This document shows positions 18,702 through 27,491 of a stretch of DNA of 64,000 nt, one piece after another. The notes under the pieces were generated by a model. It was not told the origin of the DNA. It made no database searches and saw only the letters and a list, made by a program, of their open reading frames with translations. Both the position numbers and the translations under genes were made by a program. Origin of the DNA: Roseiarcus sp963842835 (GTDB taxonomy: Bacteria > Pseudomonadota > Alphaproteobacteria > Rhizobiales > Beijerinckiaceae); assembly GCA_963842835.1 (NCBI GenBank), contig CAWJIB010000007.1, positions 496,001 through 560,000 of the forward strand. Reading direction: 5' to 3'. Numbering within the stretch: the first letter of the stretch is position 1; each line of letters starts with the position of its first letter.

Positions 18702-19537
18702 CGCGAAACCTCTTCAGACCTTGTCGTGCTCTTAGGCTCCCCGGTTCGCGATGCGCCGCTACCCGGCCCTTCGAAGACGCGCAAGCATGCTTTTTCGATA
18801 TGCGCGCGCATGGCGAGCCGCGCGGCGTCCTTATCTCGCGCTTCGATGGCTTCGAACATCACGACATGTTCGGTCTGCACGGCTCTCAAATGTTCGAAAG
18901 GCCGCGTAAGCGTGAGGCTGCGCGCGAGATTGATCGCGAACTCGATCGGCATGCGCATCGATTGCATCACGGCTTCGAAGAACTCGTTGCCGGAGGCTCG
19001 GGCGACGGCGATATGAAATTCAAGATCAGCGCTCATGCCGATCACTCCGCTCGATATCGCCGCTTCCATCCGCTCCAGCGCTTCGCGCATCGCGGCAAGC
19101 ATTTCCGGCGTGCGATTCTGGGCCGCGCAATAAGCCGCCTCTCCTTCGAGCCCGATCCGGAACTCGTAGCACTTCCTGACCTCGGCGAGGCTGTTGACAG
19201 GCCCGAAGCCCACCGCGCCGACGAGGTGAGGCGGCGTCTCCGGCCGCTTTCTGATGTAGCTGCCCGAACCCTTGCGGGACACGATGAAGCCCATTGAACG
19301 CAGGTGCGAAAGCGCCTCTCGCACGACGGGGCGTGAGACGCCAAATCGATTGGCGAGAGCGAGCTCCGACGGCAGTTTTCCGGCATTGTCGAATTCCCCG
19401 CGACCGATAAGCTCAGCGATCCGGGTCGACAAATGGTCCCCTAGGCGCGGAGGATGTGCGAGCAGGCCCCAATTCTCGCCCTCGGGCCCAGAAGCGATGC
19501 CCCCCCGATCAAGATGTCTGACATCTTCTGGCGACAT
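18698..19537 (-). CDS. FadR-subfamily GntR transcriptional regulator
   Basis: The product has an N-terminal winged helix (LPSELALANRFGVSRPVVREALSHL and the RKGSGSYI wing) and a C-terminal FCD ligand domain with DLEFHIAVARASGN, whose Asp/His residues usually bind metal. The start is uncertain. I list ATG 19537; a TTG at 19594 is in frame, and a TTG at 19432 has the best Shine-Dalgarno (AGGGGA). The last would leave the palindrome at 19511-19527 outside the gene. It is coupled to the TPP gene and divergent from the ABC transporter operon, which it probably controls. Confidence 0.9.
   Translation of the reverse strand: MSPEDVRHLDRGGIASGPEGENWGLLAHPPRLGDHLSTRIAELIGRGEFDNAGKLPSELALANRFGVSRPVVREALSHLRSMGFIVSRKGSGSYIRKRPETPPHLVGAVGFGPVNSLAEVRKCYEFRIGLEGEAAYCAAQNRTPEMLAAMREALERMEAAISSGVIGMSADLEFHIAVARASGNEFFEAVMQSMRMPIEFAINLARSLTLTRPFEHLRAVQTEHVVMFEAIEARDKDAARLAMRAHIEKACLRVFEGPGSGASRTGEPKSTTRSEEVSR
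19511..19527. promoter_or_regulatory. Perfect 17-bp palindrome, candidate FadR-type operator
   Basis: AAGATGTCTGACATCTT is a perfect 8+1+8 palindrome whose core TGTCTGACA fits the TnGTnnnACnA operator pattern of FadR-subfamily regulators. It lies at or just upstream of the regulator's start, facing the divergent transporter operon, and so could serve autoregulation. Confidence 0.55.
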
Positions 19538-19702
19538 TGGAGAAATTGCCTCGTGTCTTTCCGCATCTTCGTTGAAAATGCTGGGATATCTCAACTAAAA
19601 CCCGACGGGCAACGAGAATCAGATTGACAAGGTTACTGGATTTTTCTACTCGTGTTTCAAGGCGGGTGCAAGTGGGTGATTGAAGTTAGCGCTGTCGGGG
19701 TG

Positions 19703-19720
19703 CAACCTGATGGCAGGTTG
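19703..19720. promoter_or_regulatory. 18-bp inverted repeat upstream of the ABC transporter operon
   Basis: CAACCTG and CAGGTTG form perfect 7-bp arms around the four bases ATGG. The repeat lies 128 bases before the ATPase start, in the divergent regulator-transporter intergenic region. It could be a second operator of a different type from the palindrome at 19511-19527. It lacks a T-tract, so a terminator is unlikely. Confidence 0.45.
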
Positions 19721-19847
19721 GATCGGCCGAAGCGCGCGGGCCAGCGGCGTTTTGGCGTCGAGACCGGCGGCTGACCGCAAGAGCTGCGCGACGAGCTAAC
19801 CGCGAAATCGCGGATGTTGGGCGAACGGGCCCGGGGGGCGAGAGGAA

Positions 19848-21452
19848 ATGTCGATGGACGCTGGGGGACAAAGCCTTGCTACCGCCGACCGAAACGCCGG
19901 CGCCGAGACGCGCGGCGACGAAATTTTGGCCGTGCGCGGGGTGTCCAAGCAGTTCGGCGGCACGAAAGCCCTAAGCGATGTCGGCATGCGCCTCAACGCC
20001 GGCGAAATTCTGGCGCTGCTCGGCGAGAACGGCGCGGGCAAATCGACCCTGATCAAGATCCTCGCGGGGGTCTATAGCCTCGATGCAGGCAAGGTGACTT
20101 TCCGCGGCGTCGACGCGACAGCTTCGGTGCGGCGCCTGCCGATCGCCTTCATTCATCAAGATCTCGGTCTCATCGAGTGGATGACGGTGGCCGAGAACAT
20201 CTGCCTCACGCTCGGGTTCCCCTGGCGTCGCGGCTTGATCGATTGGAAGGCGGCGCATGCTCGCGCCGTCGCCGCATTGGAAAAGCTCGGCGCCGATATC
20301 GACCCGGGTCTGAGAATTCAGAGCCTCAGTCGAACCGAGAAGTCCCTCGTCGCGATCGCCCGCGCGCTGGCGGCCGACGCGGAGGTTCTCGTGCTCGACG
20401 AGCCGACCGCGAGCCTGCCCGCCGACGAAGTGGTGCGACTGTTCATCGCCTTGCGTCGCCTGCGCGATCGCGGCGTCGGCATGATCTACGTTTCGCATCG
20501 GCTGGATGAAGTTTTCGAAATCGCCGACAGGATGGTCGTTCTGCGCGATGGACGCGTCGCTGGCGAACGCATCGTGAAGGAAACGACGCCCGACGAAACA
20601 ATTCTGCTCATCGTCGGCCGCGAGCCGTCTCAGGTTTTCCGCCGGCCTGCGGAACGCCAAGGCTCGCCGCGGCTCGAACTCGATCGCCTCATGATCGATG
20701 CGGTCGGCCCCGTCGATTGCAAGATGCACGCGGGCGAGATTGTTGGATTTGTGGGCCTGCGAGGCGCGGGCCAGGAAGCGATCGGGCGCGCGCTCTTCGG
20801 GGTGGTCCCAGCCACGGGCGGGCGGATCGCGCTCGACGGCGAGACGATCGCGCCCCGCTCGCCGCAAGAAGCGATGGCGTACGGCATCAATCTCGTTTGC
20901 GCGGATCGCGTCGGCAAATCCATCATGCCAAACCTGTCGGTGCGAGAGAATCTGTTTCTCAACCCAGTCGCGGCCGGCGTTGGGCTTTTCTCATTGCTGG
21001 CGCCGGCGCGCGAAATGCGGGCCGCCCGCGTGCTTGGCGAAAAGGTCGGGCTGAGGCCGAATGATCCCTCGCTCGCCATCGAGCTGTTGTCGGGCGGCAA
21101 TCAGCAAAAGGTCATCGTCGGGCGGTGGCTCCACTTGGCCGCCAAAGTCTATGTGTTCGAAGATCCCACCGCCGGCGTCGACGTGGGCGCGAAGGCCGAG
21201 ATTTATCGGCTGTTCGACGTCGCGCTCCAGGCGGGCGCCACGATCTTGATCATATCGACCGATTTCGAGGAGGTGGCGAAGGTGTGTCACCGTGCGCTGG
21301 TGTTCGATCGCGGGCGCGTCGTCGCGGAACTTTCTTCAACCGACCTTTCGGTCGAAAACCTACTCGGCGCGGCGTCCGCGAATATCCGGCACGCGGCGAT
21401 CGCGGAAGCAACGAATCAAGATCCGGCTCGGAGTCGTCATGCAGTCCATTAA
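19848..21452 (+). CDS. CUT2-family sugar ABC transporter, ATP-binding protein
   Basis: The 534-residue product carries two nucleotide-binding domains, as in RbsA/XylG/MglA. NBD1 has an intact Walker A (GENGAGKST, 59-67) and LDEPTASLPA, but a divergent signature (LSRTEKSLV). NBD2 has the usual degenerate Walker A (GLRGAGQEAIG), a canonical LSGGNQQKV signature and FEDPTAGVDVG. It energises import through the permease encoded next, whose start it overlaps by 14 bases. ATG 19854 is an alternative start. It is divergent from the FadR-type regulator. Confidence 0.95.
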   Translation: MSMDAGGQSLATADRNAGAETRGDEILAVRGVSKQFGGTKALSDVGMRLNAGEILALLGENGAGKSTLIKILAGVYSLDAGKVTFRGVDATASVRRLPIAFIHQDLGLIEWMTVAENICLTLGFPWRRGLIDWKAAHARAVAALEKLGADIDPGLRIQSLSRTEKSLVAIARALAADAEVLVLDEPTASLPADEVVRLFIALRRLRDRGVGMIYVSHRLDEVFEIADRMVVLRDGRVAGERIVKETTPDETILLIVGREPSQVFRRPAERQGSPRLELDRLMIDAVGPVDCKMHAGEIVGFVGLRGAGQEAIGRALFGVVPATGGRIALDGETIAPRSPQEAMAYGINLVCADRVGKSIMPNLSVRENLFLNPVAAGVGLFSLLAPAREMRAARVLGEKVGLRPNDPSLAIELLSGGNQQKVIVGRWLHLAAKVYVFEDPTAGVDVGAKAEIYRLFDVALQAGATILIISTDFEEVAKVCHRALVFDRGRVVAELSSTDLSVENLLGAASANIRHAAIAEATNQDPARSRHAVH

Positions 21453-22485
21453 GTCCAGCGCACTCGAGCCGACGCGACCGGAGCTGGCGGGGCTTTCGCG
21501 GTGGCAAGCCGTCGGCCGGATCCTTCCGGTCTACGGCCTTCCCCTCCTGACGCTGCTGCTGATCATTTTTTTCTCGATCCTGCTGCCGGACACTTTCCCG
21601 ACCTCGCTCAACGCTCGCTCCATCCTCAGCGACAAGGCGATCATCGCGATGCTCTCGCTGGCGGCGACGTTGCCGATGATGGCGGGCCGCATCGACCTCA
21701 CCGTCGGTTTCGGCATCGTCATGTGGCACATCCTGGCCATTAGCCTGCAGGTGACATACGGCTTGCCATGGCCGCTTGTGATCGTGATCGTCATAGCCTG
21801 TGCTGGCCTGGTGGGCTTGCTCAACGGCGTGCTCGTCGAGATCGCGCAAGTCGACGCCTTCATCGCGACGCTGGGAACGGGGACAATCCTCTATGCTTTG
21901 GCGCTCTGGCACACCGAAGGCCGCCAGATCATGGGCGTGCTGGCGCCGGGCTTCATCGCCATAAACACGACGTCGGTCGCCGGCATACCGATCCCCGCCC
22001 TTTACGTGCTGGGATTGGCGGTTGTGCTTTGGCTCGTCAGCGAGCGCCTTCCGATCGGCCGCTACATCTACGCCATCGGCGCGAACGAGAAGGCGGCGGC
22101 GCTGAACGGCATTCCGGTGCGCACCTATGTAATCGGGGTGTTCGTCGCCTCCGGCGTCATCGCGGGACTCGCGGGTTGCGTCCTGGCCGCGAAGCTCAGA
22201 ATCGGTCAGGCGAACGTTGGCCTCGACTACTTGCTGCCCGCCCTCGTCGGCGCGTTCCTCGGTTCGACCACGATCAAGCCGGGCCGCGTCAACATCTGGG
22301 GCACTATGTTCGGCGTCCTCATTCTCGCTGTCGGCATTTCCGGCATCCAACAGCTCGGCGGAGCGTTCTTCGTCGAGCCCCTCTTCAACGGCACGACCTT
22401 GGTCGTTTCGATCGCGCTGGCCGCTTTTGCTCAGCGGCGACGCACGGTCGTTCGACCCGCTCGGATCGTTAAGGATCCAGACTAG
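21439..22485 (+). CDS. CUT2-family sugar ABC transporter, permease
   Basis: This 348-residue RbsC-like inner-membrane permease has about eight to ten hydrophobic segments. The family motif region is AATLPMMAGRIDLTVGFGIVMWHI, and GANEKAAALNGIPVRTYVIGVFVASG corresponds to the EAA-like cytoplasmic loop. ATG 21439 lies inside the last codons of the ATPase gene. CUT2 systems import monosaccharides or sugar alcohols. The sugar cannot be read from the sequence. Confidence 0.94.
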   Translation: MQSIKSSALEPTRPELAGLSRWQAVGRILPVYGLPLLTLLLIIFFSILLPDTFPTSLNARSILSDKAIIAMLSLAATLPMMAGRIDLTVGFGIVMWHILAISLQVTYGLPWPLVIVIVIACAGLVGLLNGVLVEIAQVDAFIATLGTGTILYALALWHTEGRQIMGVLAPGFIAINTTSVAGIPIPALYVLGLAVVLWLVSERLPIGRYIYAIGANEKAAALNGIPVRTYVIGVFVASGVIAGLAGCVLAAKLRIGQANVGLDYLLPALVGAFLGSTTIKPGRVNIWGTMFGVLILAVGISGIQQLGGAFFVEPLFNGTTLVVSIALAAFAQRRRTVVRPARIVKDPD

Positions 22486-22550
22486 CACAGGAGTTCTCAC
22501 CGGTATCGGGGGCCGACCTCGGCCTTCGCGCAAACGCCGGCGCCGCCGGC

Positions 22551-22574
22551 CTGACGAGCGCAGGAGCTCGTCAG
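22551..22574 (+). promoter_or_regulatory. Intercistronic stem-loop before the binding-protein gene
   Basis: CTGACGAGC and GCTCGTCAG form a perfect 9-bp stem around the 6-base loop GCAGGA, between permease and binding-protein genes and 20 bases before the start codon. No T-tract follows. Such stems commonly stabilise or segment operon mRNA so that the binding protein is made in excess. Confidence 0.55.
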
Positions 22575-22594
22575 TGAATCACAGGGAGGAATAC

Positions 22595-23719
22595 ATGTTG
22601 AAATCCGGTTTCCTACTGCGGGGCCTTCTGGCCTCCAGCGCGATCCTCGCGCTCGGCGTCGCCGCGGCGCAAGCCGACGACGCCTATATGACGAAAGCGA
22701 AAGAATACATCGCTACGGTCACTGCGCCCGTCACCACTTGGACCGGCCCGACGTCGGGCCCGAAGGCGCAGGGCAAGAAGCTCGTCGTCTATGTGTCGAC
22801 CGATCAACGAAACGGCGGCGCGCAGGGCGCAGGAGACGGCGCGGCCGAAGCCGCCAAAGCGATGGGTTGGGATTTCCGCATCCTTGACGGCCAGGGCTCG
22901 GTTCCCGCGCGCACCTCGGCGATGACCCAGGCGATTGCGCTGAAGCCCAACGCCATCATCCTCGGCGGCGTCGACGCCAAGGAGCAGCAGCCCGTCGTCG
23001 AGCAAGCCGCGGCCGAAGGCATCAAGATCGTCGGGTGGCACGCAGGTCCGAAAGCCGGCGTGCTCGACGGCATTCCGCAGGTGTTCTACAACGTCACCAC
23101 CGATCCGCTCGAAGTCGCCAAGGCTTCGGGGCTCTACGCCGTCGTCAAGTCGGACGGCAAAGCGGGCGTCGTGCTCTTCACGGATTCGATCTACGCGATC
23201 GCGACCGCCAAGACCAACGCCGAAAAGGCCGCGATCGAAGGCTGCTCGGGCTGCAAGGTCTTGTCGGTGGAAGACACGCCGATCGGCGATCTGGCCAACC
23301 GCATGGGCCAGCTGACGACCTCGCTTCTGTCGAAATACGGCAAGGCCTGGACGTACTCGATCGCCGTGAACGACCTCTATTACGACTTCTCGGCGCCGTC
23401 GCTGGTCTCGGCCGGCATTGATCCCGCCAACGGCTATCCCCAGCAGATTTCCGCGGGCGACGGCTCGGTTCCCGCTTTCCAGCGCATTCGCCAGAAGCAG
23501 TATCAGATCGCGACGGTCGCCGAGCCTCTGCACTTGCAAGGCTGGCAGCTCATCGACGAACTGAACCGCGCCTTCGCCGGCGAGAAGCCCAGCGGCTATG
23601 TCCCGCCGGTGCATCTGTTCACGCCGGACAATATCGAAAAAGACGGCGGCGCGCAGAACATCTTCGACCCCGGCAACGGTTACAAGGACCAGTACAAGAA
23701 GATCTGGGGCGTGAAGTAA
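22595..23719 (+). CDS. CUT2-family sugar ABC transporter, periplasmic substrate-binding protein
   Basis: The 374-residue product has a Sec signal peptide (1-28, cleavage near AAAQADD). A type I periplasmic-binding fold of the peripla_BP_4 kind follows: KLVVYVSTDQRNGGAQGAGDG, ALKPNAIILGGVDAKEQQPVVEQA, and GVVLFTDSIYAIATAKTNA. Its ATG follows AGGGAGG. The first 40 mature residues before the binding fold are unusual for a ribose-type protein. It delivers the sugar to the permease and ATPase encoded just upstream. Confidence 0.94.
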   Translation: MLKSGFLLRGLLASSAILALGVAAAQADDAYMTKAKEYIATVTAPVTTWTGPTSGPKAQGKKLVVYVSTDQRNGGAQGAGDGAAEAAKAMGWDFRILDGQGSVPARTSAMTQAIALKPNAIILGGVDAKEQQPVVEQAAAEGIKIVGWHAGPKAGVLDGIPQVFYNVTTDPLEVAKASGLYAVVKSDGKAGVVLFTDSIYAIATAKTNAEKAAIEGCSGCKVLSVEDTPIGDLANRMGQLTTSLLSKYGKAWTYSIAVNDLYYDFSAPSLVSAGIDPANGYPQQISAGDGSVPAFQRIRQKQYQIATVAEPLHLQGWQLIDELNRAFAGEKPSGYVPPVHLFTPDNIEKDGGAQNIFDPGNGYKDQYKKIWGVK

Positions 23720-23746
23720 TCCCCTGACGTAGACCCGACTCAAACG

Positions 23747-23773
23747 AAGGGCGGCGGCGCAAACGCCGCCCTT
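23747..23773 (+). terminator. Terminator-like hairpin after the binding-protein gene
   Basis: AAGGGCGGCG (23747-23756) and CGCCGCCCTT (23764-23773) form a perfect 10-bp stem with a 7-base loop, 27 bases after the stop codon and followed by ACTTT. It may terminate or attenuate transcription of the transporter operon before the LVIVD genes. Confidence 0.65.
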
Positions 23774-23847
23774 ACTTTCGATGTTCGCCGGAGCCGACGC
23801 CGAGCAGCGCGGCGCGAGCCGCAACCGTTCCAGATGGAGACGAGACA

Positions 23848-25104
23848 ATGGCCGAGACCACACTTCCCAAACCGGATTATGCGACGAGCAACATGCGCCT
23901 GGTCGGCTACAGCGATCAGGGCGGTCGCTGCGACGGCGTCCAGATCATGGTGCATCGCGGTTACGCTTACATCGGCCACATCTTCTCCAAGGGCTTTTCC
24001 GTCGTCGATGTCCGCGATCCGAAAGCGCCGAAGACGATCAAATATATCGCCGCGCCGCCGAACACATGGACCCTGCATCTCCAGGCTTTCGATGACCTTC
24101 TGCTCGTCGTGCACAACAAGGACATGTTCGCGCAGCCCGAGCTCGCCGACGAAAAGAACTATTACAAGGGCTCTGTCGATCACCACGCCAAGCCGGAAGC
24201 GGCGGGCCGCAACTGGTCCGCGGGCATGGCCGTCTACGACATTTCCAAACCGGAAGAGCCCAAGCAAATCGGCTTCATGCCCGTAGAGGGCACCGGGCTC
24301 CACCGCCTCTGGTATGTCGGGGGACGCTGGGCCTATGCGTCCGCGCTGCTGGACGGCTTTTCCGATTACATCCTGATCACGATCGACCTGGAGAACCCGA
24401 AGAAGCCTGTCATGGCCGGCAAATATTGGCTGCCAGGAATGAATGTCGCCGCGGGGGAAAAGGCGAACTGGCCGATGAAGAACGGCCGCTTCGGGCTGCA
24501 TCACGCCATCATCAACGACGATATCGCCTATTGCAGCTGGCGCGACGCCTGTCTGGCCGTCGTCGACGTCAAGGACAAGGCCAATCCCAAGCTCATCGTT
24601 CACAAGACGTGGGCGCCGCCCTTCGGCGGCGGCACGCACAATGCGCTGCCCCTCCCCGACCGCAATCTCTTGATCGTGGTCGACGAGACCGTGCTCGATC
24701 ATCAAGAGGACGGCTTCAAGCCGATCTGGGTGTTCAATAATCAGGTCAAATCGAATCCGATCAGCATTTCGACGTTCCCGGCTCCGTCGGACAAGGACTA
24801 TTTGAAAGTCGGCGGTCACTTTGGGCCGCACAATGTCCACGAGAACCGCCCCGGCAGTTTCGTCAGCTCTGAATTGATCTTCGCGACCTATCAGAACGCG
24901 GGCTTGCGCGTTTACGACATCAAGGATCAGTTCCGACCTCGGGAAGTCGGCGCCTTCGTGCCGCCGCCGCCGGCCAAGTGGGTCGATCCCCGCCCCAATC
25001 GGCCGATCGTGCTGCACTCGGCCGACGTGTTCGTCGACAAGAACGCCCTCTGCTACGTCACCGACTTCAGCGCAGGTCTCTATATCGTCGAATACAAAGG
25101 CTGA
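23848..25104 (+). CDS. LVIVD-repeat beta-propeller protein, copy 1
   Basis: This 418-residue soluble protein is built of repeated propeller strands of the LVIVD type: GYAYIGHIFSKGFSVVDVRDP, MAVYDISKPEEPKQIGF, GLRVYDIKDQFRPREVG. Conserved histidines occur in GLHRLWYVGGRWAYAS, GLHHAIINDDIAYCSWRDAC and GGHFGPHNVHENRPGSF and could form a metal or active site. No signal peptide is visible, so it is predicted to be cytosolic. Function is unknown; selenium-binding/methanethiol oxidase-like propellers are distant analogues. It follows the ABC transporter and precedes a close paralogue. Confidence 0.8.
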   Translation: MAETTLPKPDYATSNMRLVGYSDQGGRCDGVQIMVHRGYAYIGHIFSKGFSVVDVRDPKAPKTIKYIAAPPNTWTLHLQAFDDLLLVVHNKDMFAQPELADEKNYYKGSVDHHAKPEAAGRNWSAGMAVYDISKPEEPKQIGFMPVEGTGLHRLWYVGGRWAYASALLDGFSDYILITIDLENPKKPVMAGKYWLPGMNVAAGEKANWPMKNGRFGLHHAIINDDIAYCSWRDACLAVVDVKDKANPKLIVHKTWAPPFGGGTHNALPLPDRNLLIVVDETVLDHQEDGFKPIWVFNNQVKSNPISISTFPAPSDKDYLKVGGHFGPHNVHENRPGSFVSSELIFATYQNAGLRVYDIKDQFRPREVGAFVPPPPAKWVDPRPNRPIVLHSADVFVDKNALCYVTDFSAGLYIVEYKG

Positions 25105-25130
25105 ACCCAAGATTTGTCGGGAGGAACGCA

Positions 25131-26390
25131 ATGGCCGGGCGCGGCGTTCTCAAGCCGAGCTACGCTCGCAACATGCGCCTGATCGGCCATTCCGATCAGG
25201 CGGGCCGCTCCGATGGCCAACAGATCATGGTGCGCAACGGCTTCGCCTATATCGGCCATGTCTGTTCGAAGGGATTTTCCGTCGTCGACGTTCGCGATCC
25301 GACGCGACCGAAGACGGTCAACTACATCCAAAATCCGCCCAACACCTGGAGCCTGCATCTCCAGGTGCATGACGATCTTCTCCTCCTCGTTCATGGCAGG
25401 GACATGTTTTCCCAGCCGGAAATGGCGGACGAGCGCAACTATTACAAACCGAAGGCCGGCGCGCACGGGCGCGATCACGCCGCTGGCGCGCGAACGTGGT
25501 CTGCAGGCATGGCGGTTTTCGACATTTCCAATGCAGCCGAGCCGCGGCAAATCGGGTTCATGCCCGTCGAAGGAACGGGCCTGCATCGCATCTGGTACGT
25601 CGGCGGACGCTGGGCTTACGCCTCGGCGATGCTCGAGGGTTTTTCGGACTACATTCTCGTCATCATCGACATGCAAAATCCGGCCAAGCCGGAGATCGTA
25701 GGCCGGTACTGGTTGCCGGGAATGAATCTCGCCGCGGGGGAAAAGGCCGACTGGCCGCTGGAGCGCGGGCGCTACGGGCTGCACCACGCGGTCGTGGCCG
25801 ATGACATCGCCTATTGCGCCTGGCGCGACGCCTGCCTCGTCACTGTCGATGTTTCCGACAAGACGCGCCCTCGCCAAATCGTCCATAAAAACTGGGCGCC
25901 TCCCTTCGGCGGCGGCACGCACAACTGCTTGCCTTTGCCCAAACGCGAACTCCTGGTCGTCCTCGACGAAACGGTGCTCGATAATATGGAGGACGGCTTT
26001 AAACCGATTTGGCTTTTCGACAATCACGTGAAGTCGAACCCGATCAGCATTGCGACGTTTCCGCTGCCCGACGACCGCGACTATGTCGCTGTCGGAGGAC
26101 ATTTCGGACCGCACAACATTCATGAGAACCGGCCTGGCAGCTTCCAAAGCGAAACGCTGATTTTCGCCACCTATCAAAACGCCGGCGTACGGGTTTACGA
26201 CATCAGCGATCCCCTGCGCCCCGACGAAGTCGGCGCCTGCGTCCCGCCCGCGCCAAAAAAGCTGATTGATCCGCGCCCCAATCGACCGATCGTGCTGCAT
26301 TCCGCCGACGTGTTCGTCGATGTCAACGGCCTCTGCTATTGCACCGACTGGAGCGGCGCCGGTCTCTACATCATGGAATATACGGGCTGA
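25131..26390 (+). CDS. LVIVD-repeat beta-propeller protein, copy 2
   Basis: The 419-residue product is a full-length paralogue of the preceding gene. It shares nearly every motif, including MPVEGTGLHR, GRYGLHHAVVADDIAYCAWRDAC, APPFGGGTHN and GGHFGPHNIHENRPGSF. ATG 25131 follows GGGAGG, 26 bases after the first copy ends; a longer upstream frame has no support. Retention of both intact copies with the same putative metal-binding histidines suggests either a heteromer or two related substrates. Confidence 0.8.
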   Translation: MAGRGVLKPSYARNMRLIGHSDQAGRSDGQQIMVRNGFAYIGHVCSKGFSVVDVRDPTRPKTVNYIQNPPNTWSLHLQVHDDLLLLVHGRDMFSQPEMADERNYYKPKAGAHGRDHAAGARTWSAGMAVFDISNAAEPRQIGFMPVEGTGLHRIWYVGGRWAYASAMLEGFSDYILVIIDMQNPAKPEIVGRYWLPGMNLAAGEKADWPLERGRYGLHHAVVADDIAYCAWRDACLVTVDVSDKTRPRQIVHKNWAPPFGGGTHNCLPLPKRELLVVLDETVLDNMEDGFKPIWLFDNHVKSNPISIATFPLPDDRDYVAVGGHFGPHNIHENRPGSFQSETLIFATYQNAGVRVYDISDPLRPDEVGACVPPAPKKLIDPRPNRPIVLHSADVFVDVNGLCYCTDWSGAGLYIMEYTG

Positions 26391-26426
26391 ACGTCCGCCA
26401 GCGTGTGACGTCGAAGTGGGGAAGCC

Positions 26427-27491
26427 ATGCCATCACATGAAGGAACGGGGCGAGCGACTGCGCCCTGGCGCGCACTGGTGTTCGAGCAATTCGAGCCGAC
26501 CGGAAAATCGCTGGATTGGCTGCGCGAACGGGGCGGCGATCTCACGGTGGGCTATGGGCTGTGGGAGAGCCCATTTTGGCGATATTCCGAGGACGAATTC
26601 ATCGCCGCCGCGAAGGGTTGCATCGGCGTGATGGGAGCGAGCGGCACGCGCATCACGCGACGCGTTCTGGAGGCGTTGCCGGAGCTGCGCTACATCTCGA
26701 AATTCGGCATTGGGGTCGATAGCATCGACGTCGCTGCCGCCACGGAGCGCGCCGTGCTCGTCGCCAACACGCCCGAAGAGTCGCAAGTGACGACGGTGTG
26801 CGAGCATACGATCGCGCTGATGCTCGCGCTGCAAAAGCAACTATTAGTATGGAATCCGGAATTCATGCGGGCGGGCGGATGGCGGGGAACCGTATTCTCC
26901 GCACCCATGCTCGGCGCCACGATCGGCGTTGTCGGTTTTGGTCGGATCGGGCGCGGCGTGGCCGAGCGTCTCGCGGGCTGGGGCGTAAGAATTCTCGCCT
27001 ACGATCCCTACCTGAGCGAAGCCCCGACCGGCGTCGTCTTGACTGATCTCGATAAGCTTCTGGAGGCGTCGGACATCGTCACGCTGCATGCGGCGCCGAC
27101 AGCGGAAAACAACAAGATCGTCAACGCGCGGGCGCTCGCGCTGATGAAGCCGGCCGCCATTTTGGTCAACACGGGCCGCGGCTGGCTGGTCGACTATGAC
27201 GCCTTGAAGCACGCGCTCCAAAGCGGCGCGATCGCCGGCGCCGCGCTGGACGTCTATGAGCGCGAGCCGCCCGATCCGAGGGATCCGCTCTTTTCGCTGC
27301 CGAACGTCATCTGCACGCCGCACGTGGCGGCGTGGACTTTTGACGGCGTGCAGAATGTCGGCTGGCATGGCGCGCGAAACCTGTGGGCCATGATCAGCGG
27401 CGAGGGCCACGCCGACGTGGTGAATCCGGAGGCGCGACGATCGAAAGACACAGGCTCTGCGGCTCCCATGAGCGCGGAGCGGGCGAAGTGA
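26427..27491 (+). CDS. D-2-hydroxyacid dehydrogenase family protein
   Basis: The 354-residue product has the catalytic-domain motif SKFGIGVDSIDVAAATERAV and the NAD loop VVGFGRIGRGVAERL. NTGRGWLVDYDAL carries the catalytic arginine, VYEREPP the glutamate, and CTPHVAAW the histidine. It is closer in pattern to the SerA/hydroxypyruvate reductase group than to lactate dehydrogenase. Its stop overlaps the GTG start of the MFS gene. Lying downstream of the sugar transporter and propeller genes, it probably oxidises or reduces an acid intermediate of the same pathway. Confidence 0.9.
   Translation: MPSHEGTGRATAPWRALVFEQFEPTGKSLDWLRERGGDLTVGYGLWESPFWRYSEDEFIAAAKGCIGVMGASGTRITRRVLEALPELRYISKFGIGVDSIDVAAATERAVLVANTPEESQVTTVCEHTIALMLALQKQLLVWNPEFMRAGGWRGTVFSAPMLGATIGVVGFGRIGRGVAERLAGWGVRILAYDPYLSEAPTGVVLTDLDKLLEASDIVTLHAAPTAENNKIVNARALALMKPAAILVNTGRGWLVDYDALKHALQSGAIAGAALDVYEREPPDPRDPLFSLPNVICTPHVAAWTFDGVQNVGWHGARNLWAMISGEGHADVVNPEARRSKDTGSAAPMSAERAK

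Noticed and set aside
21250..22533. 427-residue frame antisense to the CUT2 permease
   Set aside because: Highly charged low-complexity translation; the plus strand encodes a normal permease.
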